NCBI RefSeq assembly: GCF_017872555.1 | Contig: NZ_JAEDOX010000003.1 | Location: 62,001-126,000, forward strand | Source: Ruegeria sp. HKCCSA071 | GTDB taxonomy: Bacteria; Pseudomonadota; Alphaproteobacteria; Rhodobacterales; Rhodobacteraceae | DNA: 64,000 nucleotides | Direction: 5' to 3' | Shown here: piece by piece, positions 34,742 through 43,969 of the stretch | How positions within the stretch are numbered: the first letter of the stretch is position 1 | Layout: every line of letters begins with the position of its first letter | Notes under the pieces: model-generated | Database searches by the model: none | What the model saw: the letters and a program-made list of their open reading frames with translations, nothing else | Told to the model about the DNA's origin: nothing | Translations under genes and position numbers: made by a program

Positions 34742-36163
34742 ATGCCTGAAGCCCCGTTTCGCCCCTTTGAGAGCGCCCTGCCGCAAGATGAAGCACTGGC
34801 CATATTGCGCTCGGCAACGGACGGGGCCGAGGATGGAGAGCTGTTTGTCGAGCGTCGGAAATCCGAATCTCTGGTGTTTGACGACGGGCGTCTTCGTACC
34901 GCGTCTTATGACGCATCCGAAGGGTTTGGCCTGCGTGCCGTTCAGGGCGAAGTGGCCGGGTACGCGCATTCCACTGACGTATCGATTGCCGCACTGAAAC
35001 GTGCTGCCGAGACCGCGCGACTGGCGGTTGGCGATGGAGGCGGAACGCTCGCTGAAGCCCCCCGCCCCACGAATACGCGCCTGTACACGGACGAAGACCC
35101 AATCGAATCTGCCGCCTTCCCGGTGAAAATCGAAACCCTGCGGGAGATTGACGCCTTTGCCCGCGATCTGGATTCGCGGGTGGTTCAGGTCAGCGCAATG
35201 ATCGCCGCCGCCGTTCAGGAGGTGGAAATTCTGCGACCCGATGGTGTGATGGTGCGTGACGTGCGCCCCATGACGCGCGTGAATGTCTCGGTCATTGTTG
35301 AACAGGACGGGCGGCGCGAAAGCGGATCGGCCGGCGGCGGCGGGCGGGTTGGCCTGAGCGGGCTGATCGACCCTGCCGACTGGCAGGCCAAGGCGCGCGA
35401 AGCCCTGCGCATCGCATTGGTCAATCTGGACGCGGTTCCCGCCCCTGCGGGCGTGATGGAGGTTGCACTTGGCCCCGGCTGGCCCGGTATTTTGCTGCAC
35501 GAAGCCATCGGTCACGGGCTTGAGGGCGATTTCAACCGCAAGGGAAGCTCGGCCTTTGCCGGGCTGATGGGACAACAGATTGCATCCAAGGGCGTGACCG
35601 TGGTGGATGACGGCACAATCGCCGACCGTCGCGGCTCGATCACTGTGGATGATGAAGGCACGCCCAGCTCGCGCACCGTGTTGATCGAGGATGGCATCCT
35701 GACCGGCTACATGCAGGATCGGCAAAACGCCCGGCTGATGGGCGTTGCGCCCACGGGCAACGGGCGGCGGCAAAGCTATGCGCACAAACCCATGCCGCGC
35801 ATGACCAATACGATCATGTTGGGGGGCGACGCTGATCCGGCAGCTTTGGTGGCAGATATTAAAGACGGCATCTGGGCGGTTGGATTCGGAGGCGGCCAGG
35901 TCGACATCACCAACGGTAAATTCGTTTTCTCGTGCACCGAGGCGTATCGGGTCGAAAACGGCAAGATCGGAGCGCCTGTCAAAGGGGCCACGCTGATCGG
36001 CGACGGGCCTTCGGCGTTGAAACGCATCCGCGGCCTTGGCAATGATATGGCTTTGGATCCGGGTATGGGCACCTGCGGCAAGGACGGTCAATGGGTGCCC
36101 GTGGGTGTAGGTCAACCGACAGTGCTGATGGACGGGTTGACTGTCGGCGGGTCTGCAGCCTGA
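34742..36163 (+). CDS. tldD: TldD-type metalloprotease
   Basis: A 473-residue cytoplasmic TldD/PmbA-family protein. The zinc motif HEAIGHGLEGD (H253, E254, H258) is intact, as are the flanking RRGSITVDDEGTPSS and FVFSCTEAYRVENGKIGAPV segments. With TldE/PmbA it normally forms a heterodimeric peptidase for unfolded peptides and modified-peptide maturation; the partner gene is not here. Start is the ATG at 34742 with GAAAGG upstream rather than an in-frame ATG 11 codons earlier that lies in the FNR box. Confidence 0.95.
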   Translation: MPEAPFRPFESALPQDEALAILRSATDGAEDGELFVERRKSESLVFDDGRLRTASYDASEGFGLRAVQGEVAGYAHSTDVSIAALKRAAETARLAVGDGGGTLAEAPRPTNTRLYTDEDPIESAAFPVKIETLREIDAFARDLDSRVVQVSAMIAAAVQEVEILRPDGVMVRDVRPMTRVNVSVIVEQDGRRESGSAGGGGRVGLSGLIDPADWQAKAREALRIALVNLDAVPAPAGVMEVALGPGWPGILLHEAIGHGLEGDFNRKGSSAFAGLMGQQIASKGVTVVDDGTIADRRGSITVDDEGTPSSRTVLIEDGILTGYMQDRQNARLMGVAPTGNGRRQSYAHKPMPRMTNTIMLGGDADPAALVADIKDGIWAVGFGGGQVDITNGKFVFSCTEAYRVENGKIGAPVKGATLIGDGPSALKRIRGLGNDMALDPGMGTCGKDGQWVPVGVGQPTVLMDGLTVGGSAA

Positions 36164-36401
36164 GTCGGAAGAGAAGCGCAAAGGCAGGCGCAGGGTTAAC
36201 CATGCGCCACTTTGATTCGACAGCATTCCAACCAGCGCCATTAATTTGAGCGCCGGCTTGAAAATATTATTTGTTTATTTTCAGAGACTTAATCGTCGCA
36301 TTCCCCAAGAAATACAGATAAATCGCCGCTAATTATCTGCGATTCAGAGGCTGTTAACCCCCTGTCCCGTAAACCAGTTCTGCAATCAGGCGGAGCAACG
36401 G

Positions 36402-37529
36402 ATGACCGAAGAGCAGCTTTCTTCCAATCACCCCCCACTCCCACCCACCACGGAAGAGGACCGGTTTTCGTGGCTTCGTCTGTTGCGCTCTCGCAAGGTC
36501 GGCCCGGCGACATTTCGTCGGCTGCTGCGTGAACATGGCTCGGCGCAGAACGCGCTGGCCGCGCTGCCTGAAATGGCACGCGCCGCCGGAATAGAAGGGT
36601 ATGAAACCTGCCCCCCCGGCGTGATCGAGGCGGAACTCAGGGCCGCAGAAGCCGCCAAAGCGCGGCTTTTGTGCCTTGGGGCCGCGGATTTCCCCGGCGC
36701 ATTGAACGACCTACCCGATGCCCCGCCCTTGCTTTGGGCCATCGGGGAAGTGTCGCTGTTGCAGAAACCGGCGATTGCGATGGTTGGCGCGCGCAACTGT
36801 TCGTCGCTGGGCGCGCGGATGGCGCGTGGTCTGGCGCGCGCCTTGGGCGAAAAGGGACATGTGATTGTCTCGGGTCTGGCGCGCGGCATTGATACGGCGG
36901 CGCATATGGCGTCGCTGGACACCGGCACAGTTGCCGTCATGGCTGGTGGTGTCGATGTCATTTACCCGGCCGAGAACACGGAACTGGCGCATAATATCGC
37001 GACCAAGGGACTGCGGCTGTCGGAACAACCGATGGGCGTGACGCCTCAGGCCAGGCATTTTCCGCGCCGCAACCGGATCATCTCGGGCCTGGCCCAAGCT
37101 GTTGTGGTGGTCGAGGCTGCAGCAAAATCCGGCAGCCTGATCACGGCGCGTGACGCCCTGGATCAGGGGCGCGAGGTTCTGGCCGTGCCCGGCCACCCGT
37201 TTGACGCCCGCGCTGCCGGGTGCAACCTTTTGATTCGGGACGGTGCGACGCTGGTCCGTTCGGCAGACGACGTTGTCGAGGCGCTGCCACAACAAGGCGA
37301 TCTGATCTTTGCAAAACCCGAGGAGCCGCCCGCCAAGCAACCACGGCCCGCCGCACTGGATTTGCAGGCGCAAATCCTTGAGCGGTTGGGACCTTCCCCC
37401 ATCGCCGAAGACCAGTTGCTGCGCGACATTGCGGCCTCGGCCGGGGATCTGGGGCCAGCGCTGGTCGACCTTGAACTGGACGGACGAATCCAGCGCCAGC
37501 CGGGCGGGTTGTTGTCTCTGGCAAGCTGA
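36402..37529 (+). CDS. dprA: DNA-processing protein DprA
   Basis: Loads RecA on incoming single-stranded DNA in natural transformation. The 375 residues show an N-terminal SAM-like region (VGPATFRRLLREHG), the extended Rossmann fold (AMVGARNCSSLGARMARGLARAL in part; VSGLARGIDTAAH; PAENTELAHNI; RNRIISGLA; KSGSLITARDALDQGREV) and a C-terminal winged-helix DML1-like region (about 318-375). GGCGGAGCAACGG precedes the ATG. The 238-base gap upstream is AT-rich (36250-36300) and shows no further gene. Confidence 0.94.
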   Translation: MTEEQLSSNHPPLPPTTEEDRFSWLRLLRSRKVGPATFRRLLREHGSAQNALAALPEMARAAGIEGYETCPPGVIEAELRAAEAAKARLLCLGAADFPGALNDLPDAPPLLWAIGEVSLLQKPAIAMVGARNCSSLGARMARGLARALGEKGHVIVSGLARGIDTAAHMASLDTGTVAVMAGGVDVIYPAENTELAHNIATKGLRLSEQPMGVTPQARHFPRRNRIISGLAQAVVVVEAAAKSGSLITARDALDQGREVLAVPGHPFDARAAGCNLLIRDGATLVRSADDVVEALPQQGDLIFAKPEEPPAKQPRPAALDLQAQILERLGPSPIAEDQLLRDIAASAGDLGPALVDLELDGRIQRQPGGLLSLAS

Positions 37530-37631
37530 TTAGGATGGAAGGCAAGATTGCATAGTCGAATGCTCTGCCTGCAATCCGGCGCGGGTATCACGCTGAAATC
37601 ACGTCGCTTTTCCGCCTGCCAAAGGAACGCA

Positions 37632-37660
37632 TTGACAATCCCCGCTTGCCCCACACATTT
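37632..37660 (+). promoter_or_regulatory. Possible promoter of topA
   Basis: TTGACA (37632-37637) is followed after 17-18 bases by ACATTT/CATTTT, about 50 bases before the topA ATG. The -35 is perfect and the -10 weak. Confidence 0.4.
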
Positions 37661-37709
37661 TGCACCACCATAAAAGGCGCCAAATTCGTCGAGCGAGGTT
37701 TCCCCTTAA

Positions 37710-40337
37710 ATGCCTGTAGTTGTTGTAGAATCTCCGGCCAAAGCAAAAACAATCAATAAATATCTCGGCCCTGACTACACCGTTCTGGCCTCTTACGGCC
37801 ATGTGCGGGACCTGCCACCAAAGGACGGATCGGTCGATCCGGACCATGGATTTTCCATGACATGGGAAGTGGGCAATGACAGCCGCAAACATGTAAAGGC
37901 CATCGCCGACGCGCTGAAAGAAGACAACGCGCTGATCCTCGCCACTGACCCTGATCGTGAGGGCGAGGCGATCAGCTGGCATTTGCAGGAAGCCCTGACC
38001 AAGCGCCGCTCGATCAAGAAAGATACACCGGTCAGCCGGGTGACCTTCAACGCCATCACCAAAGAGGCGGTGACCGAGGCGATGAAGAACCCGCGCGACG
38101 TCGATATGCCCCTGGTCGAAGCGTATCTGGCACGCCGCGCCTTGGATTACCTTGTTGGCTTCAACCTGTCACCGGTTCTGTGGCGCAAACTGCCCGGTGC
38201 AAAATCCGCAGGTCGGGTGCAATCGGTCTGTCTGCGCCTGATCGTCGAGCGCGAGATGGAGATCGAAGCGTTCAAGCCGGTCGAGTATTGGTCGGTTCGG
38301 GCCCTGTTCGAGACACCGCGTGGTCAGACCTATGAGGCGCGGCTGGTCACGTTGGCGGGCAAGAAACTGGACAAGCACGATCTGGCCAACGCGACACAAG
38401 CCGAACTGGCGGTTCAGGCCGTCACCAGCCGCGCACTGCGTGTGACTTCGGTCGAAGCCAAGCCCGCCGCGCGCAATCCAAGCGCGCCGTTCATGACCTC
38501 GACCCTGCAACAGGAGGCCAGCCGCAAATTCGGCATGGGCGCGCGCCATGCAATGCAGGTTGCGCAGCGCCTCTATGAGGCCGGATACATTACTTATATG
38601 CGAACCGACGGGATCGACATGGCACCCGAGGCCGTGACGGCAACGCGCGACACCATCGCGGACCGGTACGGTGCAGAATATGTGCCGGACAGCCCGCGTA
38701 TGTACAAGAACAAGGCCAAGAACGCGCAGGAAGCACACGAATGTATCCGCCCCACGGATATGACGCGCGATGCCAAGGCGCTGAAGGTCACGGATGAAGA
38801 TCAGCGCAAGCTTTATGATCTGATCTGGAAACGGACCATTGCCTGCCAGATGGCGGCAGCACGGTTGGAGCGCACCACGGTCGAGATTGGCAGTGACGAC
38901 GGTCAGGTCGGTCTGCGAGCCACCGGTCAGGTGGTAATGTTCGACGGGTTCATGCGCGTCTACGAAGAAGGCCGCGATGATGTCGCCGATGATGACGAAA
39001 AGCGCCTGCCACAGATCATGGAGGGCGACCCCGCGCGCTTTTCCAAGACCACGCTGCGCGATCAGTTTGCCAAGGCCACCAGCGAGTCGGACAAAGCCGC
39101 AATCATGGCCGATAACGAAGCCGTTCTGGCGTTGCAGCATCACACGCAACCGCCCCCGCGCTATACCGAGGCCACTTTGGTCAAGCGGATGGAGGAGTTG
39201 GGGATCGGACGTCCTTCGACCTATGCCTCAATCGTGACCACGATTCAGGACCGCGAATATGTGCGCAAAGACAAGAACCGGCTGATCCCCGAGGAAAAGG
39301 GCCGGATCGTCACCATCTTTCTGCTGAACTTTTTCCGTCAATACGTTGGATACGAGTTCACCGCGAATCTGGAAGAGCAACTGGATGACGTCAGCGCCGG
39401 TGATCGTGACTACAAGGATCTGCTGGGCAAGTTCTGGCGTGATTTTTCGTCAGCGATTGGCGAAACATCCGAACTGCGCATATCGGAAGTGCTGGACAAG
39501 CTGGACGAGGCATTGGCGCCACAGCTTTACCCCCCGCGTGAAGACGGGTCCGACCCGCGTATCTGCCCGAAATGCGGGTTGGGACAATTGCACCTGAAAA
39601 CCTCACGCACCGGCGGGTTCGTGGGCTGCGGAAACTATCCGGAGTGCACTTATACGCGACCTATCGCCGGTGAAGGCGCGGAAGGCGACGAACAATTGCT
39701 GGGCGAAGACGCCGGGGATGAGATCTGGCTGAAGTCCGGCCGATTTGGGCCGTATGTCCAGCGAGGCGAACCCACGCCCGAGAACAAGAAGCCTCCGCGC
39801 GCCTCGCTTCCACGCGGCTGGAGCAAGGATGACATGGATCTGGACAAGGCGCTGACGCTTCTGTCCCTGCCGCGCCAGATCGGTGAGCACCCCGAAGGCG
39901 GCATGATCACCTCGAACTTCGGGCGTTTTGGCCCCTATCTGATGCATCAGTTGGCCGATGAAGCCAAGCCGGTCTATGCCAACCTCAAAGACCCAAACGA
40001 TGTGCTCGAGATCGGTATGAACCGCGCCGTAGAGCTTTTGGCGGAAAAACGAGCCAATCCCGGTGGGCGCGGGCGCGCAGCGGCAAAAGCTTTGAAAGAC
40101 CTGGGCGAGCATCCCGATGGCGGCGCGATGCAGGTTCTGGACGGACGGTACGGGCCATATGTGAAGTGGGAAAAGGTCAACGCGACCATCCCGAAAGACA
40201 TCAAGCCCGAAGACGTGACGCAGGAAATGGCCATCGAACTGGTCAATGAGCGCGCATCCAAGAAGGGCACCAAGAAAAAGGCTGCACCCAAAAAGAAGGC
40301 TGCCGCCAAGAAGACAGCAAAGAAAGCGGCTGAATAA
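37710..40337 (+). CDS. topA: DNA topoisomerase I
   Basis: Relaxes negative supercoils. The 875-residue type IA enzyme has the Toprim start VVVESPAKAKTINKYLG, metal-site DPDREGEAISWHL, and the active-site Tyr296 in YITYMRTDG. A single four-cysteine zinc ribbon (CPKCGLGQLHL...CGNYPEC, from about residue 619) follows, then three FGPYV/GRFGPY-type topo-C repeats and a basic lysine/alanine tail (KKGTKKKAAPKKKAAAKKTA). Downstream of dprA on the same strand, as in many alphaproteobacteria, but with a 180-base gap and its own likely promoter. Confidence 0.96.
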   Translation: MPVVVVESPAKAKTINKYLGPDYTVLASYGHVRDLPPKDGSVDPDHGFSMTWEVGNDSRKHVKAIADALKEDNALILATDPDREGEAISWHLQEALTKRRSIKKDTPVSRVTFNAITKEAVTEAMKNPRDVDMPLVEAYLARRALDYLVGFNLSPVLWRKLPGAKSAGRVQSVCLRLIVEREMEIEAFKPVEYWSVRALFETPRGQTYEARLVTLAGKKLDKHDLANATQAELAVQAVTSRALRVTSVEAKPAARNPSAPFMTSTLQQEASRKFGMGARHAMQVAQRLYEAGYITYMRTDGIDMAPEAVTATRDTIADRYGAEYVPDSPRMYKNKAKNAQEAHECIRPTDMTRDAKALKVTDEDQRKLYDLIWKRTIACQMAAARLERTTVEIGSDDGQVGLRATGQVVMFDGFMRVYEEGRDDVADDDEKRLPQIMEGDPARFSKTTLRDQFAKATSESDKAAIMADNEAVLALQHHTQPPPRYTEATLVKRMEELGIGRPSTYASIVTTIQDREYVRKDKNRLIPEEKGRIVTIFLLNFFRQYVGYEFTANLEEQLDDVSAGDRDYKDLLGKFWRDFSSAIGETSELRISEVLDKLDEALAPQLYPPREDGSDPRICPKCGLGQLHLKTSRTGGFVGCGNYPECTYTRPIAGEGAEGDEQLLGEDAGDEIWLKSGRFGPYVQRGEPTPENKKPPRASLPRGWSKDDMDLDKALTLLSLPRQIGEHPEGGMITSNFGRFGPYLMHQLADEAKPVYANLKDPNDVLEIGMNRAVELLAEKRANPGGRGRAAAKALKDLGEHPDGGAMQVLDGRYGPYVKWEKVNATIPKDIKPEDVTQEMAIELVNERASKKGTKKKAAPKKKAAAKKTAKKAAE

Positions 40338-40370
40338 ACCGGACTTTTGACCGGGACATGTCACCAAACG

Positions 40371-40406
40371 CGCGGGCCGGTTTCTGAATAAAGGAAACGG
40401 CCCGCG
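40371..40406 (+). terminator. Hairpin after topA
   Basis: CGCGGGCCGGTTTC (40371-40384) pairs with GAAACGGCCCGCG (40394-40406) with one bulge and a 9-base loop. No clean T-run follows, so it may be a processing or weak termination signal. Confidence 0.5.
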
Positions 40407-40460
40407 TGTTTATGGACTGACGCGATACAGGATTGCGTTGTTCAGTAAAGGAGTTGAGAC

Positions 40461-40988
40461 ATGTTCAGAACCGCCATTCTTGTTGCGGCGATAAGCGTTG
40501 CGGCTGCCACGCAGGGTCAGGCCGCGCATCACGTCAAGTCCGCCACAGCCGAAATCATCAACGCGCAAGGCGACTTCATTGGTCAGGCTAAGGCGACGCA
40601 AGGGCCCAATGGTGTTCTGCTGCACGTGCGCGTCACAGACCTGCCGCCGGGAAAACATGGGTTGCACCTGCACAGCCATGGTGTCTGCGAGGCCGGCGAA
40701 GGGTTCAAGACGGCCCAAGGCCATGTTGGCAAAGTTGAAGGCGCACATGGTCTGCTGAACCCTGAAGGCCCCGAGCCCGGCGATCTGCCCAATCTATATG
40801 TGGGACAGGATGGTGTGGGCGAGATGGAGGCCTTTACAAACCTTGTTTCGCTTGAGGGTAATGGAGATGAATTGCTGGATGCGGACGGGTCAACTTTCAT
40901 CATCCACGAAGCTGGCGACGATCACATGAGCCAGCCCATTGGCGGCGCAGGTGGGCGCATCGCCTGCGGGATCCTGATCGCAGACTGA
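40461..40988 (+). CDS. sodC: Periplasmic Cu/Zn superoxide dismutase with an altered zinc site
   Basis: Dismutates superoxide in the periplasm. 175 residues with signal peptide (FRTAILVAAISVAAATQGQA). Copper ligands are present: H69 and H71 (GLHLHSHGVC), the bridging H88 (QGHVG) and H149 (STFIIHE), as are C76/C169 for the disulfide and R166. For zinc, H96 and D108 align but the expected third His is Glu105 (NPEGPEPGDLP). Activity is likely but zinc binding may differ. ATG follows AAAGGAG. Confidence 0.9.
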   Translation: MFRTAILVAAISVAAATQGQAAHHVKSATAEIINAQGDFIGQAKATQGPNGVLLHVRVTDLPPGKHGLHLHSHGVCEAGEGFKTAQGHVGKVEGAHGLLNPEGPEPGDLPNLYVGQDGVGEMEAFTNLVSLEGNGDELLDADGSTFIIHEAGDDHMSQPIGGAGGRIACGILIAD

Positions 40989-41100
40989 CACTATTGTCAG
41001 CTGAACTACCGTAGAAATACCTGAACCTTCTGGTTTCATTGACTTCCCCATGACGTGGCGGCAAAACCTGCCCATCACCATGTCATTGGGGGAGTTTTCC

Positions 41101-41805
41101 ATGAAGAAAGTCTATGCCAATGCCGCCGAGGCACTCGATGGGGTGCTGACGGATGGCATGCTGATTGCCGCGGGCGGGTTTGGCCTGTGCGGCATTCCCG
41201 AACTGTTGCTTGCTGCCATCCGGGATTCGGGCGTCAAGGACCTGAGCTTTGCGTCGAATAACGCCGGTGTGGACGATTTCGGTATCGGCATCCTGTTGCA
41301 GACCAAGCAGGTCAAAAAGATGATCAGCTCGTATGTCGGCGAAAACGCCGAATTCATGCGTCAGTATCTGAGCGGCGAGTTGGAACTGGAATTCAACCCG
41401 CAAGGAACACTGGCCGAACGGATGCGCGCCGGTGGGGCCGGTATTCCCGGTTTCTACACCAAGACGGGCGTCGGCACCGTGATTGCGGAAGGCAAGGAGC
41501 ACAAGGATTTCAACGGAGAGACCTATATTCTTGAGGAAGGCATTTTTGCCGATCTGGCTATCGTCAAGGCCTGGAAAGCTGACGACACCGGCAATCTGGT
41601 GTTCCGCAAGACCGCCCGCAACTTTAACGTGCCCGCTGCCACCTGCGGCAAGATCTGCGTGGCCGAAGTGGAAGAGATTGTTCCGCGCGGCTCACTGGAC
41701 CCGGACAAGATCCACCTGCCCGGCATCTATGTGCATCGCATCATTCAGGGCGATCACGAAAAGCGCATCGAACAGCGCACCACCCGCAAGAAGGAGGATG
41801 CATAA
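41101..41805 (+). CDS. scoA: Succinyl-CoA:3-ketoacid CoA-transferase subunit A
   Basis: Transfers CoA from succinyl-CoA to acetoacetate for ketone-body or polyhydroxybutyrate use. The 234-residue alpha subunit has GGFGLCGIPELLL (about 21-33), SSYVGENAEFMRQYLSGELE (key residues YVGEN) and the GAGIPGFYT motif. Start ATG at 41101 is fixed by GGGGGAG 6 bases upstream and the family N-terminus; an in-frame upstream start is rejected. Overlaps scoB by 1 base. Confidence 0.93.
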   Translation: MKKVYANAAEALDGVLTDGMLIAAGGFGLCGIPELLLAAIRDSGVKDLSFASNNAGVDDFGIGILLQTKQVKKMISSYVGENAEFMRQYLSGELELEFNPQGTLAERMRAGGAGIPGFYTKTGVGTVIAEGKEHKDFNGETYILEEGIFADLAIVKAWKADDTGNLVFRKTARNFNVPAATCGKICVAEVEEIVPRGSLDPDKIHLPGIYVHRIIQGDHEKRIEQRTTRKKEDA

Positions 41806-42431
41806 TGCCCTGGGACCGCAATCAGATGGCCGCACGCGCGGCAGAGGAACTGGAAGACGGCATGTATGTGAACCTCGGCATCGGGATTCCGACGCTGGTG
41901 GCGAACTATGTGGGCGACAAGGACATCACTTTGCAATCCGAAAACGGAATGCTGGGTATGGGCCCTTTCCCGTATGAGGGCGAAGAAGACCCGGACCTGA
42001 TCAACGCGGGCAAACAAACGATCACCGAACTGTCCCGCACTGCCTATTTCGACAGCGCCACATCCTTTGCGATGATCCGGGGCGGCAAGATTGCTGCTGC
42101 GATTCTGGGTGCCATGGAAGTGGATGAGAAAGGCGACCTGGCAAACTGGATGATTCCCGGCAAGCTGGTGAAAGGCATGGGTGGCGCCATGGACCTGGTT
42201 GCGGGCGTTGGGCGCGTGATCGTGGTTATGGACCACACCAACAAGCACGGTGAAAGCAAAGTCCTGAAGGAATGCACTCTGCCACTGACCGGCAAGGGCG
42301 TCGTGGATCGCATCATCACCAATCTCGGCGTTCTGGACGTGGTCGAGGGCGGATTGAGGATCGTTGAACTGGCAGAGGGTGTCAGTGAAGACGAAATGCG
42401 CGCCGCGACCGAAGCGACAATCGTCGGCTGA
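41805..42431 (+). CDS. scoB: Succinyl-CoA:3-ketoacid CoA-transferase subunit B
   Basis: Beta subunit of 208 residues with the catalytic Glu46 in LQSENGMLGMGP, the VNLGIGIPTLVANY start region and GGAMDLVAGVGRVIVVMDH. Coupled to scoA through a TAATG overlap. A bidirectional terminator lies just beyond the stop. SCOT is favoured over other family I CoA-transferases by both signature regions. Confidence 0.93.
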   Translation: MPWDRNQMAARAAEELEDGMYVNLGIGIPTLVANYVGDKDITLQSENGMLGMGPFPYEGEEDPDLINAGKQTITELSRTAYFDSATSFAMIRGGKIAAAILGAMEVDEKGDLANWMIPGKLVKGMGGAMDLVAGVGRVIVVMDHTNKHGESKVLKECTLPLTGKGVVDRIITNLGVLDVVEGGLRIVELAEGVSEDEMRAATEATIVG

Positions 42432-42438
42432 ACAAAAG

Positions 42439-42469
42439 AAAAGGCCCGCCGGATCGAGGCGGGCCTTTT
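42439..42469. terminator. Bidirectional terminator between scoB and the lytic transglycosylase
   Basis: AAAAGGCCCGCC (42439-42450) and GGCGGGCCTTTT (42458-42469) form a perfect 12-base stem with a 7-base loop, with A/T runs on both sides, between two convergent genes. Confidence 0.85.
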
Positions 42470-43335
42470 CAGTTTGAGGTCTGGAACACGCATCCATCTG
42501 AAATCAGATCCGGCGGCGTCGCGCACAAAGCCCGCGCGATCTGGAAAGCGGCCAGAACTTTGGGGACATAATCCCGGGTTTCGGCAAAAGGCGGCACGCC
42601 GCTGTGTTTACGTACGGCCCCTTCGCCCGCGTTGTAACCGGCCAGAACCAAAATCGGGTCGTTCCCGAACTCTTCCATCAACCAGTTGAGGTATTTCACG
42701 CCCCCGGCGATGTTCTGCGAGGGTTGCAGACTGTCCTTAACACCGAAGCGGGCAGCTGTAGCGGGCATCAACTGCATAAGCCCCTGCGCGCCGGCCGAAC
42801 TGACGGCATCTGCGCGACCGGCCGATTCAACCGAAATGACGGCCAGCACCAGCGCTGGCGACACATTGGTTCCCACGGTTGACCGCAATATCTCGATCCC
42901 GCGTTCTTTTGCTATGTTTTGCAGCGATTGCAACCGGGGCGATCTTACATTCGTCGCCGCCAGCGCGTTTATCGCAGCATCAAGCCGCCCGGCCCCGCCT
43001 TCATCAATGTGCGGTGAAATGCGGTCCCAGAATGCCTTGTACGACCCTTTAGGGTCAGGCGCGGCACCGATTCCCGGCACTGTGGGCTGAACCACTTTGG
43101 TTCTTGCTATGATTTCTGGAACCACCAGTTCCACCCCTGTGCTGGGCGCTGAGGGCTTGGCCGCGTGTTCCTCGGGGGTGATCTGAATCGTCACGCGAGG
43201 ACGCTCACCCGGCTTGGGGGCTTTGATCCGCTTGTAAACTCCGCGCGGCTCAACCTCGGTCGCATACCCGGGTGCGACACCAGATAGTAGAAACGCCAGT
43301 ACACCGGCGCATTGAAGTGCGTTCCGGAGAGTCAT
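42469..43335 (-). CDS. Lytic transglycosylase (SLT domain), exported
   Basis: A 288-residue periplasmic enzyme cleaving peptidoglycan glycan strands. Signal peptide (LRNALQCAGVLAFLLSGVAPGYA), a proline-rich linker (about 40-95), then the SLT domain (about 150-265) with catalytic Glu170 in LAVISVESAGR, the GAQGLMQLMPATA motif and AGYNAGEGAV. It sits at the edge of the tad locus, divergent from the pilin genes, and could open the wall for the secretion complex; that link is inference from position. Confidence 0.9.
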   Translation of the reverse strand: MTLRNALQCAGVLAFLLSGVAPGYATEVEPRGVYKRIKAPKPGERPRVTIQITPEEHAAKPSAPSTGVELVVPEIIARTKVVQPTVPGIGAAPDPKGSYKAFWDRISPHIDEGGAGRLDAAINALAATNVRSPRLQSLQNIAKERGIEILRSTVGTNVSPALVLAVISVESAGRADAVSSAGAQGLMQLMPATAARFGVKDSLQPSQNIAGGVKYLNWLMEEFGNDPILVLAGYNAGEGAVRKHSGVPPFAETRDYVPKVLAAFQIARALCATPPDLISDGCVFQTSN

Positions 43336-43552
43336 GTGCCTGCCTCATGTATTCTTTTTACGCGATTTGAACCGCGAATCTTCGCCCAAAGCCAGAAAAA
43401 CAAAGCGAATTGGGGCAATTTCGCCTCATTTGGCGTAAATTTGCACCGCTACAGAGCGCTTGGCATCAATCAAAGAATTTTTTTTTGTCTTATTTACAAA
43501 TGCTTACGCATTTAGTGACCAAAAAGTTAAGCCGCGCGAAAAAAAATCTGTG

Positions 43553-43571
43553 TTTGGCCCAATTCCTGCCA
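43553..43571 (+). promoter_or_regulatory. Sigma-54-like motif upstream of flp1
   Basis: TTTGGCCCAATTCCTGCCA has GG and GC separated by exactly 10 bases, as in -24/-12 promoters. 16 of 19 bases match the motif before flp2. It lies 118 bases before the flp1 ATG. Confidence 0.45.
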
Positions 43572-43609
43572 CGCACAACAGGCAAACATTAATCCATACC
43601 GAGACGGAC

Positions 43610-43657
43610 ATGAGCGGACTGAGAGAGAAAGCTCTGAAGAACGCCGAGGTTTGTTAA
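43610..43657 (+). CDS. Possible 15-residue leader peptide before flp1
   Basis: ATG-to-TAA frame encoding MSGLREKALKNAEVC with GAGACGGA just upstream, located between the promoter-like motif and the pilin gene. It could be a leader peptide or chance. Confidence 0.25.
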   Translation: MSGLREKALKNAEVC

Positions 43658-43688
43658 ACTCTTTTTGATCCTTTAGGAGGGACGTAAC

Positions 43689-43916
43689 ATGATCAAGTTC
43701 ATCAAGAACTTCCGCAAAGACGAAGACGGCGCAGTAACAGTTGACTGGGTTGTTCTGACCGCAGCAGTCATCGGCCTGGCAGCCGTTGCATACCAGCAGA
43801 TCTCGGCTGGCGCGACCGGCCTGGCAACAGACGTGAACACCGCGCTGAACGCATCGACAATCAGCACCGGCAGCAACACCGCAACAGGTGGTATCACAAC
43901 TGCAGGTTCCAACTAA
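43689..43916 (+). CDS. Flp/Fap-type pilin 1
   Basis: A 75-residue prepilin, subunit of the tad pilus. Basic leader (MIKFIKNFRKDEDG), presumed cleavage after G14, then the hydrophobic helix AVTVDWVVLTAAVIGLAAVA and a Thr/Ser/Gly-rich tail. The usual Flp Glu5-Tyr6 after cleavage is Asp-Trp here. Strong GGAGGG ribosome site. Followed by its own intrinsic terminator, which favours high-level single-gene expression. Confidence 0.9.
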   Translation: MIKFIKNFRKDEDGAVTVDWVVLTAAVIGLAAVAYQQISAGATGLATDVNTALNASTISTGSNTATGGITTAGSN

Positions 43917-43940
43917 GCCACTGGCTTAGAGAGATTTCGA

Positions 43941-43969
43941 GACCGCGCCTTTCAGGCGCGGTCTTTTTT
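43941..43969 (+). terminator. Terminator of flp1
   Basis: GACCGCGCCT-TTC-AGGCGCGGTC (43941-43963) followed by TTTTTT. Confidence 0.9.

Larger units (their letters stand above)
43336..43688. other. AT-rich divergent control region before the first pilin gene
   Basis: 353 bases, markedly AT-rich (43370-43560) compared with neighbours. It holds a GG-N10-GC promoter-like motif (43553-43571), a 15-codon leader frame (43610-43657) and the strong GGAGGG ribosome site of flp1. The left part presumably holds the transglycosylase promoter. Confidence 0.55.

Noticed and set aside
34703..36241. 512-codon minus-strand open frame opposite tldD
   Set aside because: It mirrors tldD codon by codon; the tldD protein has all family motifs and the antisense product (histidine/arginine/glycine-rich) has none.
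41030..41070. TTGACT-based promoter for scoA
   Set aside because: The -35-like hexamer has no acceptable -10 at the right distance; left unannotated.
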